A stretch of 62,873 bases of DNA from Desulfuromonadales bacterium (lineage in GTDB: Bacteria; Desulfobacterota; Desulfuromonadia; Desulfuromonadales; BM103), in assembly GCA_023701265.1 (NCBI GenBank), contig JAMPXI010000003.1:1-62873 (forward strand), in the 5' to 3' direction. Position 1 is the stretch's first letter, and every line of letters begins with the position of its first letter. The notes below the pieces were generated by a model. The model had not been told where the DNA came from, did not search any database, and was given only the letters and a program-made list of their open reading frames with translations. Shown piece by piece: positions 9,489 to 19,102 of the stretch. A program made the position numbers and the translations under genes.

Positions 9489-11405
9489 TTAATGATACTG
9501 CCGACACTCCTCGGCAATCAGCCGGGCAAAATCAGCCGGCGAAAGCGGCTCCAGGTTCTGGCCGGAACGATGTCGCGGCGCGACCGTTCCCGAGGCCACT
9601 TCCTTGTCGCCAACGACCAGCATATAGGGAACTTTTTCCATCTGGGCTTCGCGAATCTTGAAGCTCAGCTTCTCATTGCGCAAATCGACCTGGACCCGGA
9701 CCCCTTCACGGCGCAAAAGGTCACAGACCTCCTGCGCGTAAGCGGCCTGGCTGTCGGTCACGTTGACGATCCTGGCCTGCACCGGCGAGATCCACAACGG
9801 GAAGTTGCCGGCAAAATGCTCGATCAGCACCCCTATAAAACGTTCAATGGCCCCCAGGATGACCCGGTGGACCATGACCGGACGGTGCCGTTCGCCATCG
9901 CTCCCGATATAGGTGAGGTCAAAGCGCTCGGGAAGCGTAAAATCGCACTGGATAGTAGCACACTGCCATTTCCTGTCAAGCGCGTCTTTCAGCTTGATGT
10001 CGATCTTCGGCCCGTAGAAAGCGCCATCGCCCTCGTTGACCTCGAAGGGCAGACCCGAATCGTTGAGCGCATTCATCAGGGCACTGGTTGCCAACTCCCA
10101 GGCTTCGTCGCTGCCGATCGACTTCTCCGGACGGGTCGAAAGCTCCATCTCGTATTCGAAGCCGAAAATCGCCATCACCTCGCGGACGAAGTTCAGGACG
10201 CCCTTGATCTCCGCATCGAGCTGCTCCGGAGCGCAGAGGATATGGGCGTCGTCCTGGGTGAAGCCGCGCACCCGCAGCAGGCCGTGCAGCACCCCGCTCT
10301 TCTCGTGACGGTGCACGGTGCCCAGTTCGAAGAAGCGCAGCGGCAGGTCGCGGTAGGAGCGCAGTTTCGATTTGTAGATCAGCATGTGCGCCAGGCAGTT
10401 CATCGGCTTGATGCCGTAGCTCTGCTCGTCGACCTCGGTGAAATACATGTTATCGCGGTAGTTGTCGAAGTGCCCGGACGTCTTCCACAACTCGGTGCGC
10501 AGGATCTGCGGCCCCATGACGATGTCGTAGCCGCGCTTGAGGTGCTCGCGCCGCTCGAAATCCTCGATGAGGGTGCGCAGCAACGCCCCTTTCGGATGCC
10601 AGATCACCAACCCCGCCCCGACCTCGTCGCTGAACGAGAAGAGGTCCAGATCGCGGCCCAGCTTGCGATGGTCGCGGCGCCTGGCCTCCTCGAGCCGTTC
10701 GAGGTAGAGGTTGAGTTCCTTCTGGTCGGCAAACGCCGTCGCATAGATGCGCTGCAGCATGGCGTTCTTCTCGTCGCCGCGCCAGTAGGCGCCGGCCACG
10801 CTGGTCAGTTTGAACGCCTTGAGCAACCCGGTCGACGGGATGTGCGGACCGCGGCACAGGTCGATGAACGATCCCTGCCGATAGATCGACACCTCGGCGG
10901 CGCCGAGATCCCTGATCAGTTCGACCTTGTAGCTTTCCCCCATCCCTGCGAAGAGCCGTATCGCCTCGTCACTGGACATGACCTGGCGTTCGATCGGCAG
11001 ATCGGCCGCCGCCAACTCGGCCATCTTCTTCTCGATCCGCTCGAAATCCTCGGGGCTGAAGGTGTGGTCGGGACTGTAGAAGTCGTAGTAGAAGCCGTTC
11101 TCGATCGCCGGACCGATGGTCACCTGGACCTTCTGCCCGAACAGCTCCTTGACCGCGTGCGCCATCAGGTGCGCGGTCGAATGACGGTAAATCTCCAGCC
11201 CTTCCGGGGTATTGAGGGTAAGCAGCTGCAGCCGGCAATCGCTCTCGACGGGAAACGTCGCATCGACCAGGACATCGTCGAGGCGTGCGGCGACGGTCTG
11301 CCTGGCGAGGCGCTCGCCAATGCTCCTGGCCACCTCCAACGGGGTGGTGCCGCGGGCAACTTCCCTGACACTGCCGTCCGGCAGCGTAATCTTGAGGACA
11401 GACAT
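9489..11405 (-). CDS. thrS: Threonine--tRNA ligase
   Basis: Class II synthetase, 638 residues, with an N-terminal TGS domain ([20 protein letters not shown]), an N2 editing domain ([19 protein letters not shown]), the catalytic core (motif 2 [13 protein letters not shown]; motif 3 [18 protein letters not shown]) and a C-terminal anticodon-binding domain. The zinc ligands are visible (MNCLAHM, Cys; the HRHEKSG and later VHRV histidines). The ribosome site AAGGGG precedes ATG 11405. It leads the infC-rpmI-rplT-pheST run. Confidence 0.97.
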   Translation of the reverse strand: MSVLKITLPDGSVREVARGTTPLEVARSIGERLARQTVAARLDDVLVDATFPVESDCRLQLLTLNTPEGLEIYRHSTAHLMAHAVKELFGQKVQVTIGPAIENGFYYDFYSPDHTFSPEDFERIEKKMAELAAADLPIERQVMSSDEAIRLFAGMGESYKVELIRDLGAAEVSIYRQGSFIDLCRGPHIPSTGLLKAFKLTSVAGAYWRGDEKNAMLQRIYATAFADQKELNLYLERLEEARRRDHRKLGRDLDLFSFSDEVGAGLVIWHPKGALLRTLIEDFERREHLKRGYDIVMGPQILRTELWKTSGHFDNYRDNMYFTEVDEQSYGIKPMNCLAHMLIYKSKLRSYRDLPLRFFELGTVHRHEKSGVLHGLLRVRGFTQDDAHILCAPEQLDAEIKGVLNFVREVMAIFGFEYEMELSTRPEKSIGSDEAWELATSALMNALNDSGLPFEVNEGDGAFYGPKIDIKLKDALDRKWQCATIQCDFTLPERFDLTYIGSDGERHRPVMVHRVILGAIERFIGVLIEHFAGNFPLWISPVQARIVNVTDSQAAYAQEVCDLLRREGVRVQVDLRNEKLSFKIREAQMEKVPYMLVVGDKEVASGTVAPRHRSGQNLEPLSPADFARLIAEECRQYH

Positions 11406-11420
11406 GCTTTCCCCTTAAAG

Positions 11421-11445
11421 AAAAGAGGCATCCTGGGATGCCTCT
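11421..11445 (-). terminator. Terminator after tRNA-Val / upstream of thrS
   Basis: Minus-strand hairpin AGAGGCATC..GATGCCTCT (9 bp, 4-base loop) followed by TTTTCTTT. It lies 26 bases past the tRNA 3' end and 16 bases before the thrS start codon, so it terminates the tRNA transcript and could also act as an attenuator for thrS, which has no obvious separate promoter in the remaining gap. Confidence 0.75.
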
Positions 11446-11470
11446 GTGTGGCGTTCCGGGGCGGTACGGG

Positions 11471-11545
<75 letters not shown>

Positions 11546-11573
11546 GTATCCGTCACCCAAAATGCGGACCCTT

Positions 11574-11602
11574 ACTTAACAGAAGGAAATATCGCCTGTC
11601 AA
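11574..11602 (-). promoter_or_regulatory. Sigma-70 promoter for tRNA-Val
   Basis: Minus strand: -35 TTGACA (11602-11597), 17-base spacer, -10 TTAAGT (11579-11574). The predicted start falls about 20 bases before the tRNA 5' end. Confidence 0.7.
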
Positions 11603-11626
11603 GCGCTATTCTCGGACCGCCGCGGC

Positions 11627-12145
11627 TCAACTCCGCAAACGGTGGCGCTGTTCCCATTCTAGCAGCCACCGTTTGGTCCGCAAGCCGCCGCCGCCGGAGT
11701 ACCCGCCGGTCAGGCCGTGAGAGGCAACCACCCGGTGACAGGGGATGATGATCGGCAGGGGATTCGCCGCCATTACCTGGCCGACGGCGCGCGCTGCGCG
11801 CGGGGAGCCGACCCGCGCCGCCAGTTCACCGTAGCTGAGCGTCTCCCCGTAGGGGACGGCGCGCAAGGCTGCCATAACCCTGGCACTGAATTGCGGCCAG
11901 CCGGGCAGTTCGAGCGGCACGGCGAAATCCTTGCGGAAGCCGGCGAAGTATTCTGCGAGTTCCGTTGCCGCCTGCCTGAGCACCGGCTCCGGCACCCCGG
12001 TTGCCGGCAGGATCTCCGTGGCCCGCCGGGAAGCCGGCTCTTGTTCTTCGGCAAGAATGACGATGCCGGACAGGCCTTGATTGCGTGCGTGCAGACGCAA
12101 GCTGCCGATTGGCGTCACCATGACAAGTTGTGCATCAGCCGGCAT
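11627..12145 (-). CDS. ogt: Methylated-DNA--protein-cysteine methyltransferase
   Basis: Suicide DNA-repair protein that removes O6-alkyl groups from guanine. The 172 residues contain the acceptor motif IIIPCHRVV near residue 140 and the helix-turn-helix region YGELAARVGSPRAARAVGQVMAANP with its Arg finger. The N-terminal domain is Ogt-like rather than Ada-like. ATG 12145 is chosen over GTG 12157 because GGAGG lies 5 bases upstream. It overlaps the 3' end of murJ by 11 bases, so the two are probably cotranscribed. Confidence 0.93.
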   Translation of the reverse strand: MPADAQLVMVTPIGSLRLHARNQGLSGIVILAEEQEPASRRATEILPATGVPEPVLRQAATELAEYFAGFRKDFAVPLELPGWPQFSARVMAALRAVPYGETLSYGELAARVGSPRAARAVGQVMAANPLPIIIPCHRVVASHGLTGGYSGGGGLRTKRWLLEWEQRHRLRS

Positions 12146-13727
12146 CGGCACCTCCACGCAGACGTTTTGACAGTCGCTCGGTCAGAATGTGCCACCCCTG
12201 CTTGACCTCGTCGATACGACAGAGCCAGCAGCCGGCGGCATAGGCCGCGGCACCGCTGCCAACGGCAGCGAACAGCAGCGTGAAGCGTTCCCAGAATGGC
12301 CCTTTGACCTGCCAGTCGACCAGGCCGAGCAGCGCCACGACGACCAGGCACATCGCCAGCAACCCGGGAAGCAGCCGCAGCCCGAAGCCGAGCAGGCCAC
12401 GCAGGTCGACCCCGCCCATCCGGCGGTTGAGCAGCCAGAGCAACACCACGGCATTGAAGATCGACGACACGGTCAGGGCCAGCGCGAGACCGTTATGCTG
12501 CATCGGCCGCATCAGCAGAACGCTGCAGATAACGCTGACCATGAGTGTCCAGAACGAAACCAGGACCGGGGTGCGCGTATCCTGCAGGGCATAGAAGGTC
12601 GGCGCCACCACCCGGCTGATACCGACGAACACCAGCCCCGGTGCATACCAGGCCAACGCCGTGGCAGACTGCGCGACATCGTGGGCCGTGAAGGCCCCGC
12701 CGAGGAAGAACAGGCTGTAAATCGCTTCGGCGCAGAAAGCCATGCCGATGGCGGCGGGAAAGGTAATCAGCAGGATCAGGGCCAGTGCAAAGCGCAACGA
12801 CTCCCTGAACCCGTCCTGATCCTTGGCGGCGAGTTGGCGGCTCATGCTGGGGAGGACGGCCTGGGCCAGCGACACGACGAAGATCCCCTGGGGAAATTCG
12901 AACAGCCGCTGCCCATAGTAGAGCCAGGAAACGCTCCCCTCCTGCAGCAGCGAAGCAAACAGCCGGGTGACAACCACGTTGATCTGGTAGATGGCGACGC
13001 CGACAATCCCCGGGAGCATCAATCTGGCAATCCGCTTAACCGCCGGATGGCGGAAACGAAAATCCGGGCGGAGATCATAACCGTAGTGATAAAGCACCGG
13101 GATCTGCATCAACAGCTGAACGATGCCACCACACAGCACGCCAACCGCCAGGGCAACGATCGGCTGTGAAAAGAACGGGGTGAGCAGCAGCGCGCTGCCG
13201 ATCATCGCCAGGTTGAGCAGAACCGGCGAGAGCGACGGCGAAAGAAAATGGCCGCGGACATTGAGAGCACCGGCCAGCAGGGCCAACAGGCTGACGAAGA
13301 AGATATACGGGAACATGATCCGATTGAGCTGATCGGTCAGTTCCAGCTTGCCGGGCACGTCGCTGAAACCGTAACCGATCAACTGGACCACCCAGGGCGA
13401 GGCGGCGATGCCGCCAATGGTCACCACCGCCAGGACCAGCAACAGCAGCGTCCAGCAGATGCGCAGCACTTCCCTGCTGACCTCCATCCCGTCCCGGTGA
13501 TGGACTTCCGCAAAAGTCGGCACAAAGGCCGCGGTCAGCGACCCTTCGGCAAAAAAACGGCGCAGCAGATTGGGGATGGTAAAGGCGACGAAAAACGCAT
13601 CGGCCGCGTAGCCGGCACCAAAGACGGCCGCGACCACCATGTCACGCACCAGCCCGGCGACCCGGCTCAAGCCGGTTGCCAGAGCCATAATCCCGGTCGC
13701 GTGCGCTATCCGTCGTTTTTCCCGCAT
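12135..13727 (-). CDS. murJ: Lipid II flippase MurJ
   Basis: MOP-superfamily integral membrane protein that flips lipid II for peptidoglycan synthesis. The 530 residues give about 14 hydrophobic segments and the family N-terminus (TGLSRVAGLVRDMVVAAVFG, DAFFVAFTIPNLLRRFFAEG, SLTAAFVPTF). Length and charged Arg residues in the first helices match MurJ/MviN. It is transcribed away from an AT-rich island that also carries the divergent rpsT promoter. Confidence 0.95.
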   Translation of the reverse strand: MREKRRIAHATGIMALATGLSRVAGLVRDMVVAAVFGAGYAADAFFVAFTIPNLLRRFFAEGSLTAAFVPTFAEVHHRDGMEVSREVLRICWTLLLLVLAVVTIGGIAASPWVVQLIGYGFSDVPGKLELTDQLNRIMFPYIFFVSLLALLAGALNVRGHFLSPSLSPVLLNLAMIGSALLLTPFFSQPIVALAVGVLCGGIVQLLMQIPVLYHYGYDLRPDFRFRHPAVKRIARLMLPGIVGVAIYQINVVVTRLFASLLQEGSVSWLYYGQRLFEFPQGIFVVSLAQAVLPSMSRQLAAKDQDGFRESLRFALALILLITFPAAIGMAFCAEAIYSLFFLGGAFTAHDVAQSATALAWYAPGLVFVGISRVVAPTFYALQDTRTPVLVSFWTLMVSVICSVLLMRPMQHNGLALALTVSSIFNAVVLLWLLNRRMGGVDLRGLLGFGLRLLPGLLAMCLVVVALLGLVDWQVKGPFWERFTLLFAAVGSGAAAYAAGCWLCRIDEVKQGWHILTERLSKRLRGGADAG

Positions 13728-13740
13728 GTGACTCTTCCAG

Positions 13741-13862
13741 ATCCCCGAAATATTGATTATTTTTTGTTAATACGATTATTTATGACGTTAACACATCAGA
13801 ATTACGCATTATTTTTAAATACATTTGTTTTATTTTATCTTGACTGTTAATTATCGGGATGT
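13741..13862. promoter_or_regulatory. AT-rich divergent intergenic island (murJ / rpsT)
   Basis: About 120 bases of A/T-rich sequence, in sharp contrast to the GC-rich surroundings, between the divergent murJ and rpsT. It must contain the minus-strand murJ promoter, though several weak -10-like matches prevent a single assignment, and it extends into the rpsT promoter. No open reading frame is credible. Confidence 0.5.
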
Positions 13863-13868
13863 TATATA
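13840..13868 (+). promoter_or_regulatory. Sigma-70 promoter for rpsT
   Basis: -35 TTGACT (13840-13845), exactly 17 bases, -10 TATATA (13863-13868). The predicted transcription start near 13875 gives a leader of about 45 bases before the rpsT GTG. Confidence 0.8.
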
Positions 13869-13919
13869 GCTTCTCTGAAAAGTCGAAACTTCGACAAAAC
13901 GCATCACGGAGGGAAACAC

Positions 13920-14189
13920 GTGGCCAACCACAAATCAGCGGAAAAACGCAACCGCCAGAACAAGATCCGCAACGCCCGCAACACCCATATCCGCTCGACC
14001 ATGCGCACCTACGTCAAGAAAGTCCGCACCGCCGTGGCGGAAGGCGACCAGGAAAACGCTCAGGTTCTGCTGGAAAAAGCCGTCCCCTGCATCGACAAGG
14101 CTGCCGCCAAAGGGGTTATCCACAAGGCCACTGCCAGCCGCAAGATCAGCCGACTGGTCAAACTTGTCAACGCCCTGAGCAAAGATTGA
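13920..14189 (+). CDS. rpsT: 30S ribosomal protein S20
   Basis: Small-subunit protein binding 16S rRNA, 89 residues and very basic: MANHKSAEKRNRQNKIRNAR is the S20 signature start. The start codon is GTG, preceded by GGAGGG at good spacing. The gene stands alone with its own promoter and terminator, as in many bacteria where S20 is expressed as a monocistron. Confidence 0.97.
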   Translation: MANHKSAEKRNRQNKIRNARNTHIRSTMRTYVKKVRTAVAEGDQENAQVLLEKAVPCIDKAAAKGVIHKATASRKISRLVKLVNALSKD

Positions 14190-14215
14190 TCCAACAACCA
14201 GATCAATCGACATTC

Positions 14216-14246
14216 AAGGGGCCGCATTGCGGCCCCTTTATTTTTT
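14216..14246 (+). terminator. rpsT rho-independent terminator
   Basis: Perfect 10-bp stem (AAGGGGCCGC / GCGGCCCCTT, 3-base loop) followed by TATTTTTT, 26 bases beyond the rpsT stop. It overlaps the 3' end of convergent holA and may act on both strands. Confidence 0.92.
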
Positions 14247-15248
14247 GCCAGCCGGCGGGCCGGCGGCGCAGAGCGCGAACACCAGCCCTTCAAGCTGGGC
14301 CCGCGAGTCACCGCCCGACTTCAGGGACAGGTCAACGGCCAGGAATTTCGGGAAGGCCTCGCGCAGCTGGTCATCTGAACAATTCCTTGCCTGCACCAGC
14401 AAGCCGCTCAGGAAGTAAGGGTTGACGCCGATGCGCCGGGGAAGATCCTTTTGCGGCACCCCCTGGGCCAGCAGTTCCCTGGCTTTCCAAAGCTGTCGGA
14501 AATGCCGGGTCAGCATGCTCAGGATCACCAGGGCCGGCTGACCGTCATCGAGCAGACGGCCGAGCAGGCGCAAGGCAACCGCAAGCTCTCCGGTCCCGAG
14601 GGCATCCGTCAGCGCAAAAACGCTCTCCACCCGGGTGTCGGAAACAACCGCCGCAACATCGTCTTCCTCAAAAAACTCGCGATCACCGACATAACTCGCC
14701 AGCTTGTCGAGCTCCCCCACCACCTCGGCAAGATTGTTGCCGACCCGACGGCAGAACAGCTTCAGCGCCGGACCGGTAAAGGTGCGCCCTGCTTCCCTGG
14801 CGCGGTCGCGGATGAATTGCGGCAGCTGGTTTTCATAAAGGCGACGGAATTCGATGATTTCGCCGACCTGGGCAAACTTTTGAAAAAACTTGCGGCGCTT
14901 GTCGATCGTCGTTGCGGTGACCAGCAGGAACGTTTCCGGAACCGGGTCGTCAAGGTAGGCGGAGAAGGCTTCCAGCTGTTCGGCCTGGGCTTCGTGAACG
15001 TTGCGAATGACCACCAGGCGCCGACTGGCAAACACCGGCAGGGTGCGGGCCTGATCTATCAGGGCGTTCCCCTTGAGGTCGCGGCCATGGACAACCGTCA
15101 GATTGAAATCACGGCTGTCGGCAGCAACCACGGCCGCGGTGACCTGGCGGGCGGCCTGTTCGACCAGATAGCCCTCTTCGCCGTGCAGGAGGAGAATCGG
15201 CGGGATGCGGTCGGCGTGAACAGCCTGGCTGAACTGCTCGTAGGTCAT
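14238..15248 (-). CDS. holA: DNA polymerase III subunit delta
   Basis: Clamp-loader subunit that opens the beta clamp. The 336 residues start MTYEQFSQAVHADRIPPILLLHGEEGYLVEQ, the HolA N-domain, continue with LVVIRNVHEAQAEQLEAFSAYL, and end in the collar domain (LAVDLSLKSG). The Walker A motif is absent, as expected for delta. It lies just downstream of lptE, 20 bases away, in the order leuS-lptE-holA that is common in proteobacteria. Confidence 0.93.
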   Translation of the reverse strand: MTYEQFSQAVHADRIPPILLLHGEEGYLVEQAARQVTAAVVAADSRDFNLTVVHGRDLKGNALIDQARTLPVFASRRLVVIRNVHEAQAEQLEAFSAYLDDPVPETFLLVTATTIDKRRKFFQKFAQVGEIIEFRRLYENQLPQFIRDRAREAGRTFTGPALKLFCRRVGNNLAEVVGELDKLASYVGDREFFEEDDVAAVVSDTRVESVFALTDALGTGELAVALRLLGRLLDDGQPALVILSMLTRHFRQLWKARELLAQGVPQKDLPRRIGVNPYFLSGLLVQARNCSDDQLREAFPKFLAVDLSLKSGGDSRAQLEGLVFALCAAGPPAGKK

Positions 15249-15268
15249 GTCAGCGGACAGGACACAAA

Positions 15269-15787
15269 TCAGAAGTCTTCGAGCAGTCGGGCCATGAGGT
15301 CTTCGGCCAGACGCCGGGCGGCGACCCTGGCCGCCAGACTCTCACCGGTCCGCTGCAAGCCCTTGTCGCTCTGGGATGAGTACCTTTCGCTGCGCGAGAG
15401 GGTGCCCTGCCAGAGGACGGTGTTGTCGCTGCGGCGCAGCAACCTGGCGGTCGCCGTCATCTGGGCCTGATATTCACTGATGTCGTCCCTGGCGTTGTAG
15501 GCCAGCGCCGAACTGGAAAAACCCGTGATCGTGCCGTCAATGATCAGGTCGGCAGCGCTGCGCTGCCCGGTCAGTTCGACCAGGCGGGAGCGCGCCATCT
15601 GAGCGGTGATCTCACTGGAGAGGATCGTGTCCAGATAGGGTTCGGTCGTGCTGTTGGCAAACAGCTCCACGTGGAGGGTTCGCCCCCCCTCGCCGGCCCA
15701 TTTGTCGCCGGCGCCCGGAGCATGATAACCGCAGCCGGCCAGGATCGACACCACCAGAAGACACAGAACAAGCGCGGATTTTTTCAT
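15269..15787 (-). CDS. lptE: LPS-assembly lipoprotein LptE
   Basis: Outer-membrane lipoprotein that plugs the LptD translocon. The 172 residues have a signal peptide with lipobox LAGC (Cys near residue 19), then [11 protein letters not shown] and [24 protein letters not shown], the recognisable LptE core, and [10 protein letters not shown]. It overlaps the leuS stop by 4 bases. Assignment rests on the lipobox, length and leuS-lptE-holA context. Confidence 0.88.
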   Translation of the reverse strand: MKKSALVLCLLVVSILAGCGYHAPGAGDKWAGEGGRTLHVELFANSTTEPYLDTILSSEITAQMARSRLVELTGQRSAADLIIDGTITGFSSSALAYNARDDISEYQAQMTATARLLRRSDNTVLWQGTLSRSERYSSQSDKGLQRTGESLAARVAARRLAEDLMARLLEDF

Positions 15788-18345
15788 CCCGTCACCACAC
15801 TGACCAGGCGCCCGGGAACGACCACGACCTTGCGCACAGTCAGCCCTTCGAGAAAACGAGCCACGTTCGGATCGGCCAGGGCCGTCTCGCGAACCATCTG
15901 TTCATCGGCATCGACCGGCACCGTCACCTTGCCGCGAACCTTGCCGTTGACCTGAATGACGATCAGGACCGACGAGGCCGCCAGGGCCGCTTCGTCGCAT
16001 TCCGGCCAGCCATGAGCTTCAAGGCCATCGCCATGGCCAAGCTCCCGCCACAGCTCCTCGGCGATGTGCGGAACAAACGGGCCGAGCAGCCGCACCACGG
16101 TCTCCAGCGCCTCCCGCAGCACCGCGGGGTGCCGGTTCTTGTCCGGCCAGCCGGAGATGCCGTTGATCAGTTCCATGATCGCCGCAATGGCGGTATTGAA
16201 CTGGAAACGGCCGTCGATATCATCCGTCACCTTGCGGATCGTCCGATGGACCTGGCGGCGCAGGTCGCGGGCCGACTCGTCGAGAGTCCCCGGATCGACC
16301 GCCCCGGCGCCGCGCACCGCCGCAAGATGCTCGCCCACCAACCGCCAGACCCGGTGCAGGAAGCGCGAGGAGCCTTCCACGCCCTGATCGTTCCACTCCA
16401 GCCCCTTTTCCGGCGGGGCGGCAAACAGCGTGAACAGCCGGGCGGTGTCGGCGCCGTAGCGGGCAATCAGGCCGTCGGGATCGATGACGTTCTTCTTCGA
16501 CTTGCTCATCTTCTCGTTGCGGCCGACCACGACCGGCGCCTCGCATTTGCCGCAGCGATCGCCAACCGCCTCTTCCGGGTAGAGCCAGCCGTGCTCGGGG
16601 CAGGAGCGGGTCTCCATGCAGACCATCCCCTGGGTGAGCAGGTTGGTGAACGGCTCATCGACGCCGACCATGCCGAGATCGCGCATCACCTTGGTCCAGA
16701 AACGCGCATAGAGCAGATGCATGACCGCGTGTTCCACCCCGCCGATGTACTGGTCGACCGGCATCCAGTAGTCGACGGCGGAACGCTCGACCGGGCCGTG
16801 GCCGTAGTCCGGACAGGCATAGCGCAGGAAGTACCAGGAACTTTCGACGAAGGTGTCGAAGGTGTCGGTTTCGCGGCGGGCCGGACCGCCGCAACGGGGG
16901 CAGACGGCCTTGACGAAGCTCTCCAGCCTGGCCAGCGGGCTGCCGCCTTCGCCGGTGAAGAGAACGTCGGTCGGCAGAACGACCGGCAGTTGATCCTCGG
17001 GAACCGGCACGGCGCCGCAGTCGTCGCAGTAAATGACCGGGATCGGGGTTCCCCAGTAACGCTGGCGGGAGACCAGCCAGTCGCGCAGCCGGAAGTTGAC
17101 CGTGCGCCGGCCGCAGCCAAGCTGTTCGAGCTGTTCCGCGATACGCGCCTTGCCGGTCTCGTTGTCGAGGCCGTCGAACGCTCCGGAGTTGACCATGACG
17201 CCGGGGCCTTCCCAGGCGCCAGTCATGGTCGCCGCATCCAGCGTTTCCCCTGCGGGCTGAATCACCACCTGCAGTTGCAGCCGGTATTTGCGGGCAAACT
17301 CGAAATCGCGCTGATCGTGGGTCGGCACCGCCATGACCGCGCCGGTGCCGTATTCCATCAGGACAAAGTTGGCCAGGTAAACCGGCATCTGCCGGTTGGT
17401 CACCGGGTTGATGCAGTAACTGCCGGTGAATACCCCTTCCTTTTCGAAGTCGTCGCTGGTGCGCTGCAGCCGGTCGACGGCCTGGATCCGACGGATAAAG
17501 GCTTCGACTTCACTGCGCCGCTCCGGCGTGGTCAGCGAGACAGCCAACGGATGTTCCGGCGCCAGGCTCATGAAGGTGGCGCCAAAAAGGGTATCCGGCC
17601 GGGTGGTGAAGACCCGGACCTTTTCCTCGCGGCCGGCCACCGCAAACTCGATCTCGCACCCCTGGCTGCGCCCGATCCAGTTGCGCTGCATGGTCAGCAC
17701 CGACTCCGGCCAGCCGGGCAGGCGCTCGGTCCAGGCCAGCAGTTCTTCAGCGTAGGCGGTAATGCGGAAGAACCACTGATCGAGTTCCTTCTGGATGACC
17801 GTGCTGTCACAGCGCCAGCAACAGTCGTCCTCGACCTGCTCGTTGGCCAGCACGGTCTCGCAGCTCGGGCACCAGTTCACCGCCGCGCTCTTCTTGTAGG
17901 CGAGGCCCTTTTCCAGCATGCGCAGGAAGATCAGCTGTTCCCAGCGGTAGTAATCCGGGGTGCAGGTCGCCAGCTCGCGGTCCCAGTCGTAGGAAAGGCC
18001 CATCCTTTTGAGCTGGGTCCGCATGTTGGCGATGTTTTCGACCGTCCAGGCGGCGGGATGGGTGCCGTGCTGGATGGCGGCGTTTTCGGCGGGCATGCCG
18101 AAGGCATCCCAACCCATCGGGTGCAGGACGTTATACCCCTGCAGGCGCTTGAAGCGCGCCACCACGTCGCCGATCGAGTAATTGCGGACGTGTCCCATAT
18201 GGATGCGCCCCGAGGGATAGGGGAACATCTCCAGCAGATAGTATTTGGGTTTTCCCGCATCCTCGACAACGCGGAAGACCTGGTCTTTTTCCCATTGCTC
18301 CTGCCAGCGGCTTTCGATCTCAGCCGGGTTGTAACGTTCCTGCAT
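15784..18345 (-). CDS. leuS: Leucine--tRNA ligase
   Basis: Class I synthetase, 853 residues. HIGH-type motif [15 protein letters not shown] near residue 45, the CP1 editing domain ([31 protein letters not shown]), a zinc-type insert ([11 protein letters not shown]), KMSKS reading [13 protein letters not shown] near residue 630, and the anticodon-binding and C-terminal domains. The length matches bacterial LeuRS. A second Cys pair in the CPEHGW...CGKC segment lies just before KMSKS. Confidence 0.97.
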   Translation of the reverse strand: MQERYNPAEIESRWQEQWEKDQVFRVVEDAGKPKYYLLEMFPYPSGRIHMGHVRNYSIGDVVARFKRLQGYNVLHPMGWDAFGMPAENAAIQHGTHPAAWTVENIANMRTQLKRMGLSYDWDRELATCTPDYYRWEQLIFLRMLEKGLAYKKSAAVNWCPSCETVLANEQVEDDCCWRCDSTVIQKELDQWFFRITAYAEELLAWTERLPGWPESVLTMQRNWIGRSQGCEIEFAVAGREEKVRVFTTRPDTLFGATFMSLAPEHPLAVSLTTPERRSEVEAFIRRIQAVDRLQRTSDDFEKEGVFTGSYCINPVTNRQMPVYLANFVLMEYGTGAVMAVPTHDQRDFEFARKYRLQLQVVIQPAGETLDAATMTGAWEGPGVMVNSGAFDGLDNETGKARIAEQLEQLGCGRRTVNFRLRDWLVSRQRYWGTPIPVIYCDDCGAVPVPEDQLPVVLPTDVLFTGEGGSPLARLESFVKAVCPRCGGPARRETDTFDTFVESSWYFLRYACPDYGHGPVERSAVDYWMPVDQYIGGVEHAVMHLLYARFWTKVMRDLGMVGVDEPFTNLLTQGMVCMETRSCPEHGWLYPEEAVGDRCGKCEAPVVVGRNEKMSKSKKNVIDPDGLIARYGADTARLFTLFAAPPEKGLEWNDQGVEGSSRFLHRVWRLVGEHLAAVRGAGAVDPGTLDESARDLRRQVHRTIRKVTDDIDGRFQFNTAIAAIMELINGISGWPDKNRHPAVLREALETVVRLLGPFVPHIAEELWRELGHGDGLEAHGWPECDEAALAASSVLIVIQVNGKVRGKVTVPVDADEQMVRETALADPNVARFLEGLTVRKVVVVPGRLVSVVTG

Positions 18346-18428
18346 ATCGCCTCCACCGCCCCCGGAGGGGACAGTTCAGAAAACATCAAAACCGGCATGC
18401 GCCGGTCGTTGCTGTACGGGTGAGCACA

Positions 18429-18456
18429 ACCCGGGCCATCGAGGTGCGGCCCGGGT
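18429..18456 (-). terminator. Hairpin after infA
   Basis: A 9-bp perfect GC-rich stem (ACCCGGGCC / GGCCCGGGT, 10-base loop) 6 bases past the infA stop, on the minus strand. No T-tract follows, so it is either a weak terminator or an RNA-stability hairpin. Confidence 0.45.
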
Positions 18457-18461
18457 CGGGA

Positions 18462-18680
18462 TTACTTCGCCCGGTAAGTGATCCGGCCGCGGCTCAGGTC
18501 ATACGGGGACAATTCAACGGTGACCCGGTCGCCAGGCAGGATGCGGATGTAGTACTTGCGCATCTTCCCGGAGATATGAGCCAGGACCACGTGTTCATTG
18601 TCGAGCTTGACGCGGAACATCGCGTTGGGGAGCGGCTCGATAACGGTACCTTCGACTTCGATTGCTTCTTCCTTCGACAA
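18462..18680 (-). CDS. infA: Translation initiation factor IF-1
   Basis: 72-residue OB-fold protein binding the 30S A site. The sequence ([20 protein letters not shown]..., [30 protein letters not shown]) is a textbook IF-1. The start codon is TTG, with AAGGAGG 5 bases upstream. It lies 31 bases behind the last chemotaxis gene with no terminator between them, so part of its expression may come from read-through of the chemosensory operon, an unusual setting for an essential factor. Confidence 0.95.
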   Translation of the reverse strand: MSKEEAIEVEGTVIEPLPNAMFRVKLDNEHVVLAHISGKMRKYYIRILPGDRVTVELSPYDLSRGRITYRAK

Positions 18681-18711
18681 GCTGGCCTCCTTGGATAAAT
18701 GCTATGGACAA

Positions 18712-19086
18712 TCAGAAATTGAGCAGACGCTTGACCGTATCGAGGATCTGAATGGTCTGGATCGGCTTGGTAATGTAGGCATTGGCGCCGAGGGCAAGAG
18801 CCCGGTCACGGTCCTCCGCCGCCCCTTCGGTGGTAATGATGATGATCGGCACGGTTTTGTAATTCGGGTCGTTGCGGACCATGCTGACCAGCTTCAGTCC
18901 ATCCATGATCGGCATGTTGATGTCGGTCAGGATCAGATCGAATTTCTCGGCGCTGAGTTTTTTCAGGCCATCCACCCCGTCATTGGCTTCGACAATCTGG
19001 AAATTCCGGATTCTCTTCAAGGCGAAGACGATCAACTGCCGCATGGTCGGCGAGTCTTCGACAACAAGCACTTTCAGTGCGGTCAT
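18712..19086 (-). CDS. cheY: CheY-like single-domain response regulator (first copy)
   Basis: 124 residues, a receiver domain only. The acidic pocket (ED at 10-11), phospho-acceptor Asp55 (LILTDINMP), the switch Thr (IITTEGA) and the conserved Lys in AYITKPIQT are all present, so it should accept phosphate from the CheA of this cluster. It is very similar in motif spelling to the second CheY-like gene at 29540. There is no output domain. It is the last chemosensory gene before infA. Confidence 0.88.
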   Translation of the reverse strand: MTALKVLVVEDSPTMRQLIVFALKRIRNFQIVEANDGVDGLKKLSAEKFDLILTDINMPIMDGLKLVSMVRNDPNYKTVPIIIITTEGAAEDRDRALALGANAYITKPIQTIQILDTVKRLLNF

Positions 19087-19102
19087 AGGAACACTCCCCC
19101 GA

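Noticed and set aside
16012-18423. Plus-strand frame of 803 codons opposite leuS
   Set aside because: Same kind of antisense artefact; leuS is unambiguous on the minus strand.
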